From a virus, in IMG/VR virus record IMGVR_UViG_3300042868_004679, positions 1-21,880 of that record: 21,880 bases of DNA; one strand, 5' to 3'. Below, in pieces: positions 14,375 through 21,880 of the stretch. Every line of letters starts with the position of its first letter. Within the stretch, counting starts at the first letter, position 1. The notes under the pieces were generated by a model that made no database searches, was not told the DNA's origin, and was given only the letters and a program-made list of their open reading frames with translations. The position numbers and the translations under genes are program-made.

Positions 14375-14692
14375 TTATAATGAACCACTTGCTTTTAATT
14401 CCAACCATTCATCGTGAGTCATATCAAATGTTGCTGGATATATAAAGGGATTATTTAACAAATTATATGAGCCAGACCCCCATCCATCAGGATTTGAAAA
14501 ATCAAATGCATAACATTCCATTTCATTATAATAATTAAATGGTAGTTGACTTGCTAATATTATTACATATGGGCTTCCAACTGGAATATCTCTTTTGCAT
14601 ATCCATTCCAAATCATACAATGGGTTTGGTCGTAACCAGCATCCCATATTTGGCTCATCTTTACTTTCAAAAATAACTACTATTTCTTCCAT
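14375..14692 (-). CDS. Small hypothetical protein downstream of giant tail protein
   Basis: This 105-aa protein is rich in aromatic residues, Pro and Asn. Visible segments are MGCWLRPNPLYDLEWICKRD (about 16-35), IPVGSPYVIILASQLP (36-51) and a C-terminal THDEWLELKASGSL. The IP-x-G-x-PY-x-I-I-x4-LP pattern resembles the start of short phage tail and fibre-assembly proteins, from memory only. It lies 17 bases after the giant tail gene with no promoter box of its own, so it is probably on the same transcript and may help fold or attach the fibre. No enzyme motif is visible. Confidence 0.8.
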   Translation of the reverse strand: MEEIVVIFESKDEPNMGCWLRPNPLYDLEWICKRDIPVGSPYVIILASQLPFNYYNEMECYAFDFSNPDGWGSGSYNLLNNPFIYPATFDMTHDEWLELKASGSL

Positions 14693-14709
14693 AATTTTAT
14701 TTTTTTATT

Positions 14710-17700
14710 TTACATAACTACCATTATAGATAATTCATCCATATTGTTTAAAGTATCTACGTTATTATCCTGTGTTCTGAAGTTTGTGAATGTATTATCT
14801 CCGGAGAATTTACCAGTATCAAATGTACATTCAACAGGTGCACTTCCACCATCACTTATTCTAGTACCGTATACAAATATAGATGGTGTATATCCAAAAG
14901 TTCCACCAGCTGAATTTGTTAATGCATAACTCACAGTATAACTACCTTGAGCTACTGCTGTCAATGATGTAATACAACCACCAACAGATGCAACATTTGG
15001 TGTGGCTGGGGCACCGGTGGCATTATTGGCCATCGTCCACCTGCCATACCCTTTAATCATAGGATATCCAGGCACATCATGTCCCAAATTAGTTCCAAGA
15101 TTACTTTTATGATATTGTTTGTCGGTAAGTATTCCACCTTCAACATATGTGTATATTCCTGTTGTATCAGGAGTTGTAGCGTGTCTTAAATATTTACCAG
15201 CACCAGCTGCGGTTTGGAAACCACCACCATTAACAATAGTACCTGCTGATACAGCTTCAACACTCAATCTATTAGAAGCACCTGCTTCCGCAAAAACAAC
15301 ACTAGCATCAGAACTTTCATAATATGGGGCATTGGATGTATCGGAGGATTCCACTGTATATGAAACAAGTAATTTCACTTTATAATAAGTGTTCGCTGTC
15401 AAATTTGAAGAAACAGTAAATATTTTTGGGTCAGTTAAAGTTGATGTTTGGCTTGTTGCATAATAAGTAGTGTAACCACCACCATAAAACGAAGTACCAT
15501 ATATATCAGCTTCGCTAAGCATCGACCCGTATGCATATGCTGAAGTTGATGTACCATATGCTACTATATCATTTGTTCCATCTGGTGTTATTACCAATGA
15601 AACTCCGATATTTGCATATGCAACACCGGCCGCAGAAGCTCTACCAGAAGTATATGCACTAGTTGGATTCCATACATACGTTACATTGTGCTGTCCTCCA
15701 TTAGCAGATGCTCTGAATCTACCCAATTCGTGATATATTCCAGTATAAAAGAAAGTATTATCGCCATTTAAACTAATTTCATCAACAACAGTTGCTGCTG
15801 TTGGAGTTATTAATAATGGTGTAGTCGTTCCTCCACTTGCGTTTGGACTACCATCATCTGCCTGAACACCTGCAGGGTTTGGTAATACTAATTCCGTATT
15901 TGCCGTAAATCTTACTGCATTATTTACATCTTTTACTTGAATTGATTCTTGTGCAGCATCTAATCTAATTCTACTATTTGCTGTAATATAAAACGCTTGT
16001 GCATTTAATGTCCATGCACCAAATGTTGCTTCCGATGAATTAAGTATTCCTTTAAAGAAAGCTGTACCATCAGCTTTTAAAGCAAATCCAGGAGTTGTTA
16101 TAGTACCATTTGCTAAGCTGATAAACGTACCAACATTAGAATATGGGAAAGCTTCAACTGATGCCGAGTAATTTGTTGAGGTTATTAAATTAGTTGCAAC
16201 CATATTAGTTACAATTGCACCTGCTCCTATATAAGTTATTGGACTTCCAGCTTCAATTGAACTAATAGCTGCCATTGCTCCCAATGAACTACTAAATGTA
16301 TTAAGTGCAGTTGTTGCGTTTGAACCAGCCGTACTGATTGCTGTGGATTGTGCAGCATTTGCTTTGGCTTGTGCACCACTTGTTGTTTCAGCATCACCAC
16401 CAGTTACTGTAATAGAACCTTTAATTTCTAAATCAGTACCCGTCCATCTCATAAACCTACTATTATCTCCATTAACTAAAGAAAATCTAGGTTTGAATGT
16501 ACTTGCAGTTCCACCATCATCATATATACCCATCCAAATTCCACTACTACCATATCCGATTGTACTATATTGTCCAATTGCCATATACGGGTCTTCTCTA
16601 CCACCAGCCAATACAATGTTTGCAAATGCACTACCACTATTGTTACCAACGTTGATTGTATTTTTTACAAATGATTCATCAAATATTGCAATCTTAGCTG
16701 CCACAAAGAATTCTTGTTGACCTAAAAATTGCCACCATGCATTATCAGCTCCAGCCGTTGGGGCCCTTGAACCAACCAAAGTACCTGATTTATTATATGT
16801 TTGTGGTCCACTACCACTTATAGCTGCGTAATATGTTGTTGGGTTAGTTCCATATATTACGGCATCTCTACGAAAATTTCTAGTCTCAACCGAACCACTA
16901 TAATTTGTTAAACTACTCCATTCACCTCTCATTACAATACCAGGCCCAGTAGAACCTTCAAATTGTACAGATAATGATTGTGTTTTATAAAGAGTTTGTC
17001 TTCCTTCACATTCTACTTGATAAACAATTTCACCATTTGGATTTGTGTTAGGGTCTGTCCATCCAACTATATTTGGCATTTGAGCAGGAACTCCAGTAAC
17101 ATAACTTGCAGGTAACCAACTATTTGCTAATGTTATATGAGATGATTTTGAATATATGGAAACTCTACATTGATTTTGATATCCAGTTACTCCATATGCA
17201 TCTCTTTGTGGTGAAGTAAATCCAGCAGGTTTATTTGTTAATTCAATTCCACCTCTATAAACTCTAATATCAGTACCAGTATTTGTTAATGTGAATTGCC
17301 CAGATACTTTATAAACTGCTGATGAGTTTTCATTTGTTAAATTTACTACATATGGTGCAGGCGGTTCAAATTGTACAGATATTGATTGTGTTACAAATTG
17401 AACTTGTCTATTATTTTCAAAATCAATTTTATATACAATCTGCCCACTTTTATTTACTGCAGGTGCGTACCATGCAGCTATATCATCAATTGAAGCAGGA
17501 TTGCTTGTTGGAAATTTATTAGATGATTGTGTAACAAACGAAGATGTAAAAAATATTGATGCCGATGAGAATCCTAAATTACCAATATAGTTTCCTAAGA
17601 AATCATAAACATCATTTGCTGCATTATATGTTGGCGTATTTACATTTGATAATTGTTCCGTACCTTTAAATGTAGTTATCTTCATACCACTACCACTAAA

Positions 17701-20700
17701 TGAAGTATTCCACAAATCAGCCGTAATTGTTGTACTTTCATTTGATGCTACTAATTTATATGCATCAGCCCCAGCTTTAATACCAGCAATTGTTAAAGAG
17801 TTTTCTGCTCTAATTGGTGCCGTTGGAGATGAATTACCATCTCTAATTCGTACAGTCCAAGTTGCATTTTCGCCCGGCCCAGTTGCATCACCACCACCTA
17901 TTTCAGCAGTTGCGTATTTTGAACCAGCAGAATCTTCACCAACAATACCAGTGTAATCAGTATCATCTTTATAAAATTGAAACCAAACTGCTCCGGTTGT
18001 ATTTGTTGCAGTTGCCGTTAATATAATTGGGTCTAATGGTGAAGATACAACTCCATCTTTATTAAAGTTTACAGTATCAAAAGATGCTTTCAAATTAACA
18101 CTTCTAGCATTTGGTGGAGCTACATTCTTTGTAAATGTTTGAGTTCTTTGAATTACAGAAGATGTATATTCGTGACCAGGTCCTAAAGCGTATGGATATA
18201 CAACAATGTTATATTGTGCACTAGCCGATACAAATGGATAATCAAATCTTTGAAATGATACAGTTGCCGTATTAAATGATGAACTTGCTATTGAACCAGT
18301 TCTAATATTTGATGTTACCACAGAAGCTCCATTTTGTATTCTAAATGTACCTGGAGCAGTTGATTGTGTTGTAAATCTTAAAAAGTCATCGCCATCTTTT
18401 ACCTGTATTGTTGTATTAGCTGCCGTGTAATCTGAAATATATCCAACCTCATCTGCTTTTAAATTTGGTGCATTTGGAGTTATAACTACTTGAATTGGTG
18501 GAGCTCCTTCTAATATTTTTGTATAATTAACAACAACACTTGCAGTATAAATTGATGAAGTAAAATATGGGTGTATTATTAATGGATATGTAATACTTCC
18601 ACTTAATTGTCTTAAATCGGAAGATGCACTTACTATTAATGAAGATGTATATGCAGCTCCGTTTGATGATGTAAATTGTACGTTACCGGCTTTAAGATTA
18701 CTTTCAATAATAGATGCGGTTGCTATATAAAATTGTCCATGTGATGAAAACTTATTATCACCAGCACTACCAGTAAAAGAAAGATATCTAGAACCTTGCT
18801 TTAATCTAATATCGGTAATTGATGGTTTATAATCACCAACAATACCTCTTGAATTTGCACCCAATGTAATTGATGAAGGAACTACTTCAAATATAATTGT
18901 TTCATCGCCAGGAGCACCATCAGGCGTAATTGTAAAAGATTGGTCTACCGATACCGATGCCGAAGTCCAAGGTTCAGTATAAGTAAAACTAACCAATAAT
19001 TGTTTACTTTGAGATAATGGTGAACTTAATGGATATGCCGATGCGTTTACTCTAGATGGGATTATATTTCCATTCTCATCATATGCAGCAACAGTTATAT
19101 CTTCAGCACAACTAAATGTTGTATAGTGCATCCAATATTCAGGAACCCAATCTTTATTAATTGACATTGATGGATATACTTCAAATGAACAACTTATAGG
19201 TGCTTCAAATGTACCCCTACGATAAAAAGATGCGGTTGCTGATGAATACGTTGGTCTAAAATTATTTTCTATTCTTGGATTAATTGAAAATTGATTTGTA
19301 TCAAATAATACAAGTCCAGTATCCAAACCATCTTGAATATCCGTTAATGTTAATGTAGTTAATATAGAGCCAGACAAGTTAGATGACCCAGTTGGAATCA
19401 TATAAAGAGTCAACTGACCATTTATTGAATCTCTATTGAATATTGCATTATAGTTTACTTCACCAGAACCAGTTATACCGGGCTTAATTCCTCTAATAAA
19501 TTGAGATGCACTCGCATCTGCCAAAGTTAAATAAGTAGAACCCGATTGTACGTGCAACATAGTATTTGAACGTCCTTTTGGTAAACCACTTTGTAATAAA
19601 ATTTCATTTACACCATCAATACGAATAGCTTGAACTTCTAATGAAGATGATGGATGTGAATTTCTAATTATAGTTCCATCATACGGTCTAATCTCATAAT
19701 TAACACCACCCTTACCATCTATTACTCTAGTGATAACCATTGAATCCTCAACACCCTCACACTCAACAGTATATTCAATAAATTGTACTACCAATTCTTC
19801 TAAAGCTTCATCTCTTGAACCTGTAAAGTTTTGTACCGTTAAAATAACATTATTGTTAGACCCGTTATTATCAATTAGATATCCCGGAAATTGCCCTCCC
19901 AAATAACCAGGCGTTATAATAGGTGCATACATTGATGATGATAACTCCGTGCCAAAGAAATCAAATGAACGTGACGTAAATGTATAAGAACCAGTTAAAT
20001 AATTTTTCTTAATATCAACATTAATAACAGTTGGCGGAACTGGATTACCATTACCAGAACCAGAATCAAATTGAAAATATAAAGATGATGGAATTAATTC
20101 AATACTTTTATTAATTACATTTAAGTTACCACCATCAAATGTTTTCGTTTCACTAACAACTACGGGAATATAGTTATTGTTTATATCATAAAATTGAAAT
20201 AAAAACTCAAAAGTTTCTCTTGGTAATGTTCTTGGTACAGGTTGTATAAACGTAATCTCATCGGGAGAAAAAGAACTTTCTTGCGATGCCCTTAAGCTAA
20301 CATCAGAAATATACCAACCATTTCCCTTTACATCAAAATACAATCTTGTATCAGATAATCCCTCTGCTTTAAAATTAATTGTTTTTGGTGTTTTTTGTAA
20401 TAAAGAATTATCAGAATATATTTTTATAATTTCTTGAGATGCTCCTACTTTTGTTGTAGTACCACCATATGTAATTTGTTTAGAACCGCTTATATAAACT
20501 GAAATGTAATTTGTTGGATTTAAATTTTCTAATAATCTAGTATTAAAATTTAATGTATATTCCGCATTTTCTGTTATTGCTATTGACTTGGTTGTAAAAT
20601 AATTATAAGGTCCTCCATTAGCATCCAATTTTACAGAATTGAATAAAAAGTTTTGATTAAATAAAGTTGATAAATTATTAGAAGATGTTACCCAATAATT

Positions 20701-21765
20701 TTTAAAATTGGAATTATCAAATAATCCATAGAATTCTTGATTCTTTGTTGTTGATTCTAAATCAACTAATAATTCATTTGATTCTAATTGTATTTCTTGA
20801 ATGAATTGAAAATCTGCTAAGTCTGATTGTGATTTTCTAAATACTTTTACTCTAGCAACATCACCAACAAATGTATTTAAATCACCAATAGTTATTTTTG
20901 CAAAAGAACCCGTTAATGCTGTTTTTAAATTATCAACACCTTCCGTATAATTAAAAGATGCAGTATATCCCTGTCCTATAAAATCAGTAACAATTCCATT
21001 TACAGTATATGGTGTTGATATTGTTAAATTTCTATCATTTACTAAATTATCGGCTTGTAAACTAACTCCCAAATCGGTAAATTGAATATCAGTACCAATA
21101 ACAGAACCAGTCCAAAATGTATCATCTGTAGTTGTTAGTAAATATGATGTTGGTAGTGTATAATTAGTTAAAGTTTCTCCTTCTCTTGGAGATTGTGCAG
21201 TTCCATCTGCAATACCTTTTTGAATTTTTTGAATTACAATATTATTAAATATCGGCTTTACTATCTCATTTATAGTTACTTGAGGTCTACGATAGAATCT
21301 AACTTTATCTTCGTTACTTAATAATCTATTAATTTGAAATGTTCTTTCCCATTTTAAATTATAAATTCCCTTCCATTCATCCGGCACATCTTGTGTATTA
21401 CCATTCGCATCTATATATGTCTTTGCTTCACCTAATATAGTTACCTTACCCAATCCAATTGGTGTATCTTCATAAACATAAACAGCAACTACTTTAGATA
21501 GTCCCTCATAATATTCAGGAATACCATTACCAGGTTCCCAATATACTGGATTTCCTTCTACATCCAATATCTCAACTTTAAGTTCAGTAGATTCTTTTAA
21601 ATACTGAGAACCTTCTATAAGAAATCCATTCTTACCACCAGTAAATGTATCTTTGAATTCAGTTATTCTAAAATAATCCGAATTTGGATTTGTGTCATTT
21701 AAAAATGTTCCGTAATTAGTAAGCGGAGTTGTTAAATTTTCTGCGTATTTTTTTATTACTGCCAT
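14710..21765 (-). CDS. Giant modular tail/fibre (host-recognition) protein
   Basis: This 2351-aa reading frame is uninterrupted and Ser/Thr/Asn-rich, with no signal peptide. Approximate regions: 1-350, N-terminal beta domains of a type seen in tail proteins (ITEFKDTFTGGKNGFLIEG); 355-510, a jelly-roll or CBM-like segment ending GNGWYISDVSLRAS; 510-850, beta-rich, with a VECEGVEDSMVITRVIDGKG stretch; 857-1600, a string of Ig-like modules of about 130-150 residues, several opening with a GAPGDE, GAPPIQ or GADAYK-type linker after ITP or IAG; 1630-1790, a domain with EWSSLTNYSGS; 1790-1840, an Ala/Ser-rich helix (GAQAKANAAQS) followed by ITYIGAGAIVTNMVATNLI and FGAWTLN, typical of central-fibre or J-like tips; 1900-2351, a Gly/Tyr/Ser-rich C-terminal receptor-facing part. 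No clear intramolecular chaperone domain is visible. It is the first gene of the minus unit, preceded by a promoter box at 21787-21794. It is probably the receptor-binding or baseplate-tip protein and a plausible acceptor for the nearby glycosyltransferases. Confidence 0.9.
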   Translation of the reverse strand: MAVIKKYAENLTTPLTNYGTFLNDTNPNSDYFRITEFKDTFTGGKNGFLIEGSQYLKESTELKVEILDVEGNPVYWEPGNGIPEYYEGLSKVVAVYVYEDTPIGLGKVTILGEAKTYIDANGNTQDVPDEWKGIYNLKWERTFQINRLLSNEDKVRFYRRPQVTINEIVKPIFNNIVIQKIQKGIADGTAQSPREGETLTNYTLPTSYLLTTTDDTFWTGSVIGTDIQFTDLGVSLQADNLVNDRNLTISTPYTVNGIVTDFIGQGYTASFNYTEGVDNLKTALTGSFAKITIGDLNTFVGDVARVKVFRKSQSDLADFQFIQEIQLESNELLVDLESTTKNQEFYGLFDNSNFKNYWVTSSNNLSTLFNQNFLFNSVKLDANGGPYNYFTTKSIAITENAEYTLNFNTRLLENLNPTNYISVYISGSKQITYGGTTTKVGASQEIIKIYSDNSLLQKTPKTINFKAEGLSDTRLYFDVKGNGWYISDVSLRASQESSFSPDEITFIQPVPRTLPRETFEFLFQFYDINNNYIPVVVSETKTFDGGNLNVINKSIELIPSSLYFQFDSGSGNGNPVPPTVINVDIKKNYLTGSYTFTSRSFDFFGTELSSSMYAPIITPGYLGGQFPGYLIDNNGSNNNVILTVQNFTGSRDEALEELVVQFIEYTVECEGVEDSMVITRVIDGKGGVNYEIRPYDGTIIRNSHPSSSLEVQAIRIDGVNEILLQSGLPKGRSNTMLHVQSGSTYLTLADASASQFIRGIKPGITGSGEVNYNAIFNRDSINGQLTLYMIPTGSSNLSGSILTTLTLTDIQDGLDTGLVLFDTNQFSINPRIENNFRPTYSSATASFYRRGTFEAPISCSFEVYPSMSINKDWVPEYWMHYTTFSCAEDITVAAYDENGNIIPSRVNASAYPLSSPLSQSKQLLVSFTYTEPWTSASVSVDQSFTITPDGAPGDETIIFEVVPSSITLGANSRGIVGDYKPSITDIRLKQGSRYLSFTGSAGDNKFSSHGQFYIATASIIESNLKAGNVQFTSSNGAAYTSSLIVSASSDLRQLSGSITYPLIIHPYFTSSIYTASVVVNYTKILEGAPPIQVVITPNAPNLKADEVGYISDYTAANTTIQVKDGDDFLRFTTQSTAPGTFRIQNGASVVTSNIRTGSIASSSFNTATVSFQRFDYPFVSASAQYNIVVYPYALGPGHEYTSSVIQRTQTFTKNVAPPNARSVNLKASFDTVNFNKDGVVSSPLDPIILTATATNTTGAVWFQFYKDDTDYTGIVGEDSAGSKYATAEIGGGDATGPGENATWTVRIRDGNSSPTAPIRAENSLTIAGIKAGADAYKLVASNESTTITADLWNTSFSGSGMKITTFKGTEQLSNVNTPTYNAANDVYDFLGNYIGNLGFSSASIFFTSSFVTQSSNKFPTSNPASIDDIAAWYAPAVNKSGQIVYKIDFENNRQVQFVTQSISVQFEPPAPYVVNLTNENSSAVYKVSGQFTLTNTGTDIRVYRGGIELTNKPAGFTSPQRDAYGVTGYQNQCRVSIYSKSSHITLANSWLPASYVTGVPAQMPNIVGWTDPNTNPNGEIVYQVECEGRQTLYKTQSLSVQFEGSTGPGIVMRGEWSSLTNYSGSVETRNFRRDAVIYGTNPTTYYAAISGSGPQTYNKSGTLVGSRAPTAGADNAWWQFLGQQEFFVAAKIAIFDESFVKNTINVGNNSGSAFANIVLAGGREDPYMAIGQYSTIGYGSSGIWMGIYDDGGTASTFKPRFSLVNGDNSRFMRWTGTDLEIKGSITVTGGDAETTSGAQAKANAAQSTAISTAGSNATTALNTFSSSLGAMAAISSIEAGSPITYIGAGAIVTNMVATNLITSTNYSASVEAFPYSNVGTFISLANGTITTPGFALKADGTAFFKGILNSSEATFGAWTLNAQAFYITANSRIRLDAAQESIQVKDVNNAVRFTANTELVLPNPAGVQADDGSPNASGGTTTPLLITPTAATVVDEISLNGDNTFFYTGIYHELGRFRASANGGQHNVTYVWNPTSAYTSGRASAAGVAYANIGVSLVITPDGTNDIVAYGTSTSAYAYGSMLSEADIYGTSFYGGGYTTYYATSQTSTLTDPKIFTVSSNLTANTYYKVKLLVSYTVESSDTSNAPYYESSDASVVFAEAGASNRLSVEAVSAGTIVNGGGFQTAAGAGKYLRHATTPDTTGIYTYVEGGILTDKQYHKSNLGTNLGHDVPGYPMIKGYGRWTMANNATGAPATPNVASVGGCITSLTAVAQGSYTVSYALTNSAGGTFGYTPSIFVYGTRISDGGSAPVECTFDTGKFSGDNTFTNFRTQDNNVDTLNNMDELSIMVVM
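16957..16984. repeat. 28-base direct repeat, copy 1 (inside giant tail gene)
   Basis: Matches 17365-17392 at 27 of 28 bases. The offset is 408 bases, exactly 136 codons, and both copies encode T-Q-S-[IL]-S-V-Q-F-E on the minus strand. This marks the junction between consecutive Ig-like modules and suggests fairly recent duplication or strong constraint. Confidence 0.8.
17365..17392. repeat. 28-base direct repeat, copy 2 (inside giant tail gene)
   Basis: Partner of 16957-16984, differing at one base. It encodes the same module-end peptide one repeat unit (136 residues) earlier in the protein. Confidence 0.8.
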
Positions 21766-21786
21766 TTAATTATTCTATTATATTAA

Positions 21787-21794
21787 ATAAATAT
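21787..21794 (-). promoter_or_regulatory. Candidate phage promoter box (ATATTTAT) for giant tail gene
   Basis: On the minus strand this reads ATATTTAT inside CCAATATTTATTTAATATAA, starting 22 bases upstream of the ATG at 21765. It lies in the divergent intergenic region and is one of the eight ATAYTTAT copies. Confidence 0.5.
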
Positions 21795-21815
21795 TGGTAA
21801 AAAATAATTACTTTA

Positions 21816-21823
21816 ATATTTAT
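21816..21823 (+). promoter_or_regulatory. Candidate phage promoter box (ATATTTAT) facing right
   Basis: On the plus strand this reads ATATTTAT inside TTAATATTTATATTAGAAAA, 32 bases before the ATG at 21856. It is the only copy found in the plus orientation, and it precedes the only candidate plus-strand gene. Read on the minus strand it also gives TATAAATA, the T4 late promoter consensus, 52 bases before the giant tail gene, so the direction is not settled by sequence alone. Confidence 0.45.
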
Positions 21824-21855
21824 ATTAGAAAACTAAAGAAATCTAAAGAAACGTT

Positions 21856-21880
21856 ATGAAGAAGTACGCAATGATACAAA
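21856..21880 (+). CDS. Possible start of divergent plus-strand gene (partial)
   Basis: An ATG at 21856 opens a frame encoding MKKYAMIQ up to the window edge. Support is indirect: a promoter-like box 32 bases upstream, a purine-rich leader (AAAGAAATCTAAAGAAACG) and the absence of any minus-strand gene over this stretch. Eight codons are too few to identify a product, and the frame could close just beyond the window. Confidence 0.4.

Noticed and set aside
16343-16720. Plus-strand 125-codon frame inside the giant tail gene, with a hydrophobic translation
   Set aside because: It overlaps a continuous 2351-codon frame with recognisable tail features; the hydrophobicity reflects antisense codons of a Ser/Thr/Asn-rich protein.

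Overview
The window is a stretch of the virion and morphogenesis region of a tailed phage with T4-type head genes, from a low-GC genome. The evidence is a T4 gp20-type portal, a T4 gp17-type large terminase, a giant modular tail protein and dense one-directional packing. All 15 clearly supported genes are on the minus strand, so transcription runs right to left. A short ATG reading frame on the plus strand at the right edge may be the start of a divergent unit. I see no tRNA, CRISPR array, integrase, transposase or host housekeeping gene. The host is probably a member of Bacteroidota. One intergenic region carries a TTTG-N20-TATCTTTG promoter of the Bacteroidota type, genes lack clear Shine-Dalgarno sequences, and the DNA is AT-rich. 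This host call is an inference.

Layout in the direction of transcription. 21765-14710 encodes a 2351-residue modular tail or fibre protein, followed by two small genes (105 and 89 aa), the second resembling tail-assembly chaperones. 14063-9972 is a glycosylation island. It has a 94-aa coiled-coil protein, a three-domain glycosyltransferase/methyltransferase/glycosyltransferase, a TibC-type O-heptosyltransferase with a four-cysteine metal site, and a 127-aa paralogue of the 94-aa protein. 9940-7004 encodes an unusual 978-aa multidomain enzyme that joins an HxGH nucleotidylyltransferase (NMNAT-like), a DUF5661-like segment and a C-terminal domain with covalent-nucleotidyltransferase (ligase-type) motifs. 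6952-2393 is the packaging block: a zinc-ribbon protein, the large terminase, a 145-aa basic protein and the portal. 2325-1 holds three head-region genes: a helical 289-aa protein, a 229-aa protein with an internal repeat, and a DUF3008-like protein with an EF-hand-type loop that runs off the left edge.

Two patterns link the genes. First, an ATAYTTAT box (three copies as an identical 15-mer) lies 18 to 43 bases upstream of seven minus-strand genes that follow intergenic gaps. An eighth copy sits in the plus orientation ahead of the divergent right-edge frame. It looks like a directional phage promoter. The glycosyltransferase pair instead follows the host-type promoter. Second, several proteins start with short amphipathic segments containing L-x-E or similar sites, reminiscent of the T4 capsid-targeting sequence. 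This raises the possibility that the 978-aa enzyme is packaged in the head and delivered with the DNA.

The most interesting candidates are the 978-aa fusion enzyme, the phage-borne autotransporter-type heptosyltransferase beside a giant Ser/Thr-rich fibre, and the promoter family. Function calls beyond portal and terminase rest on motifs read by eye, without database searches.
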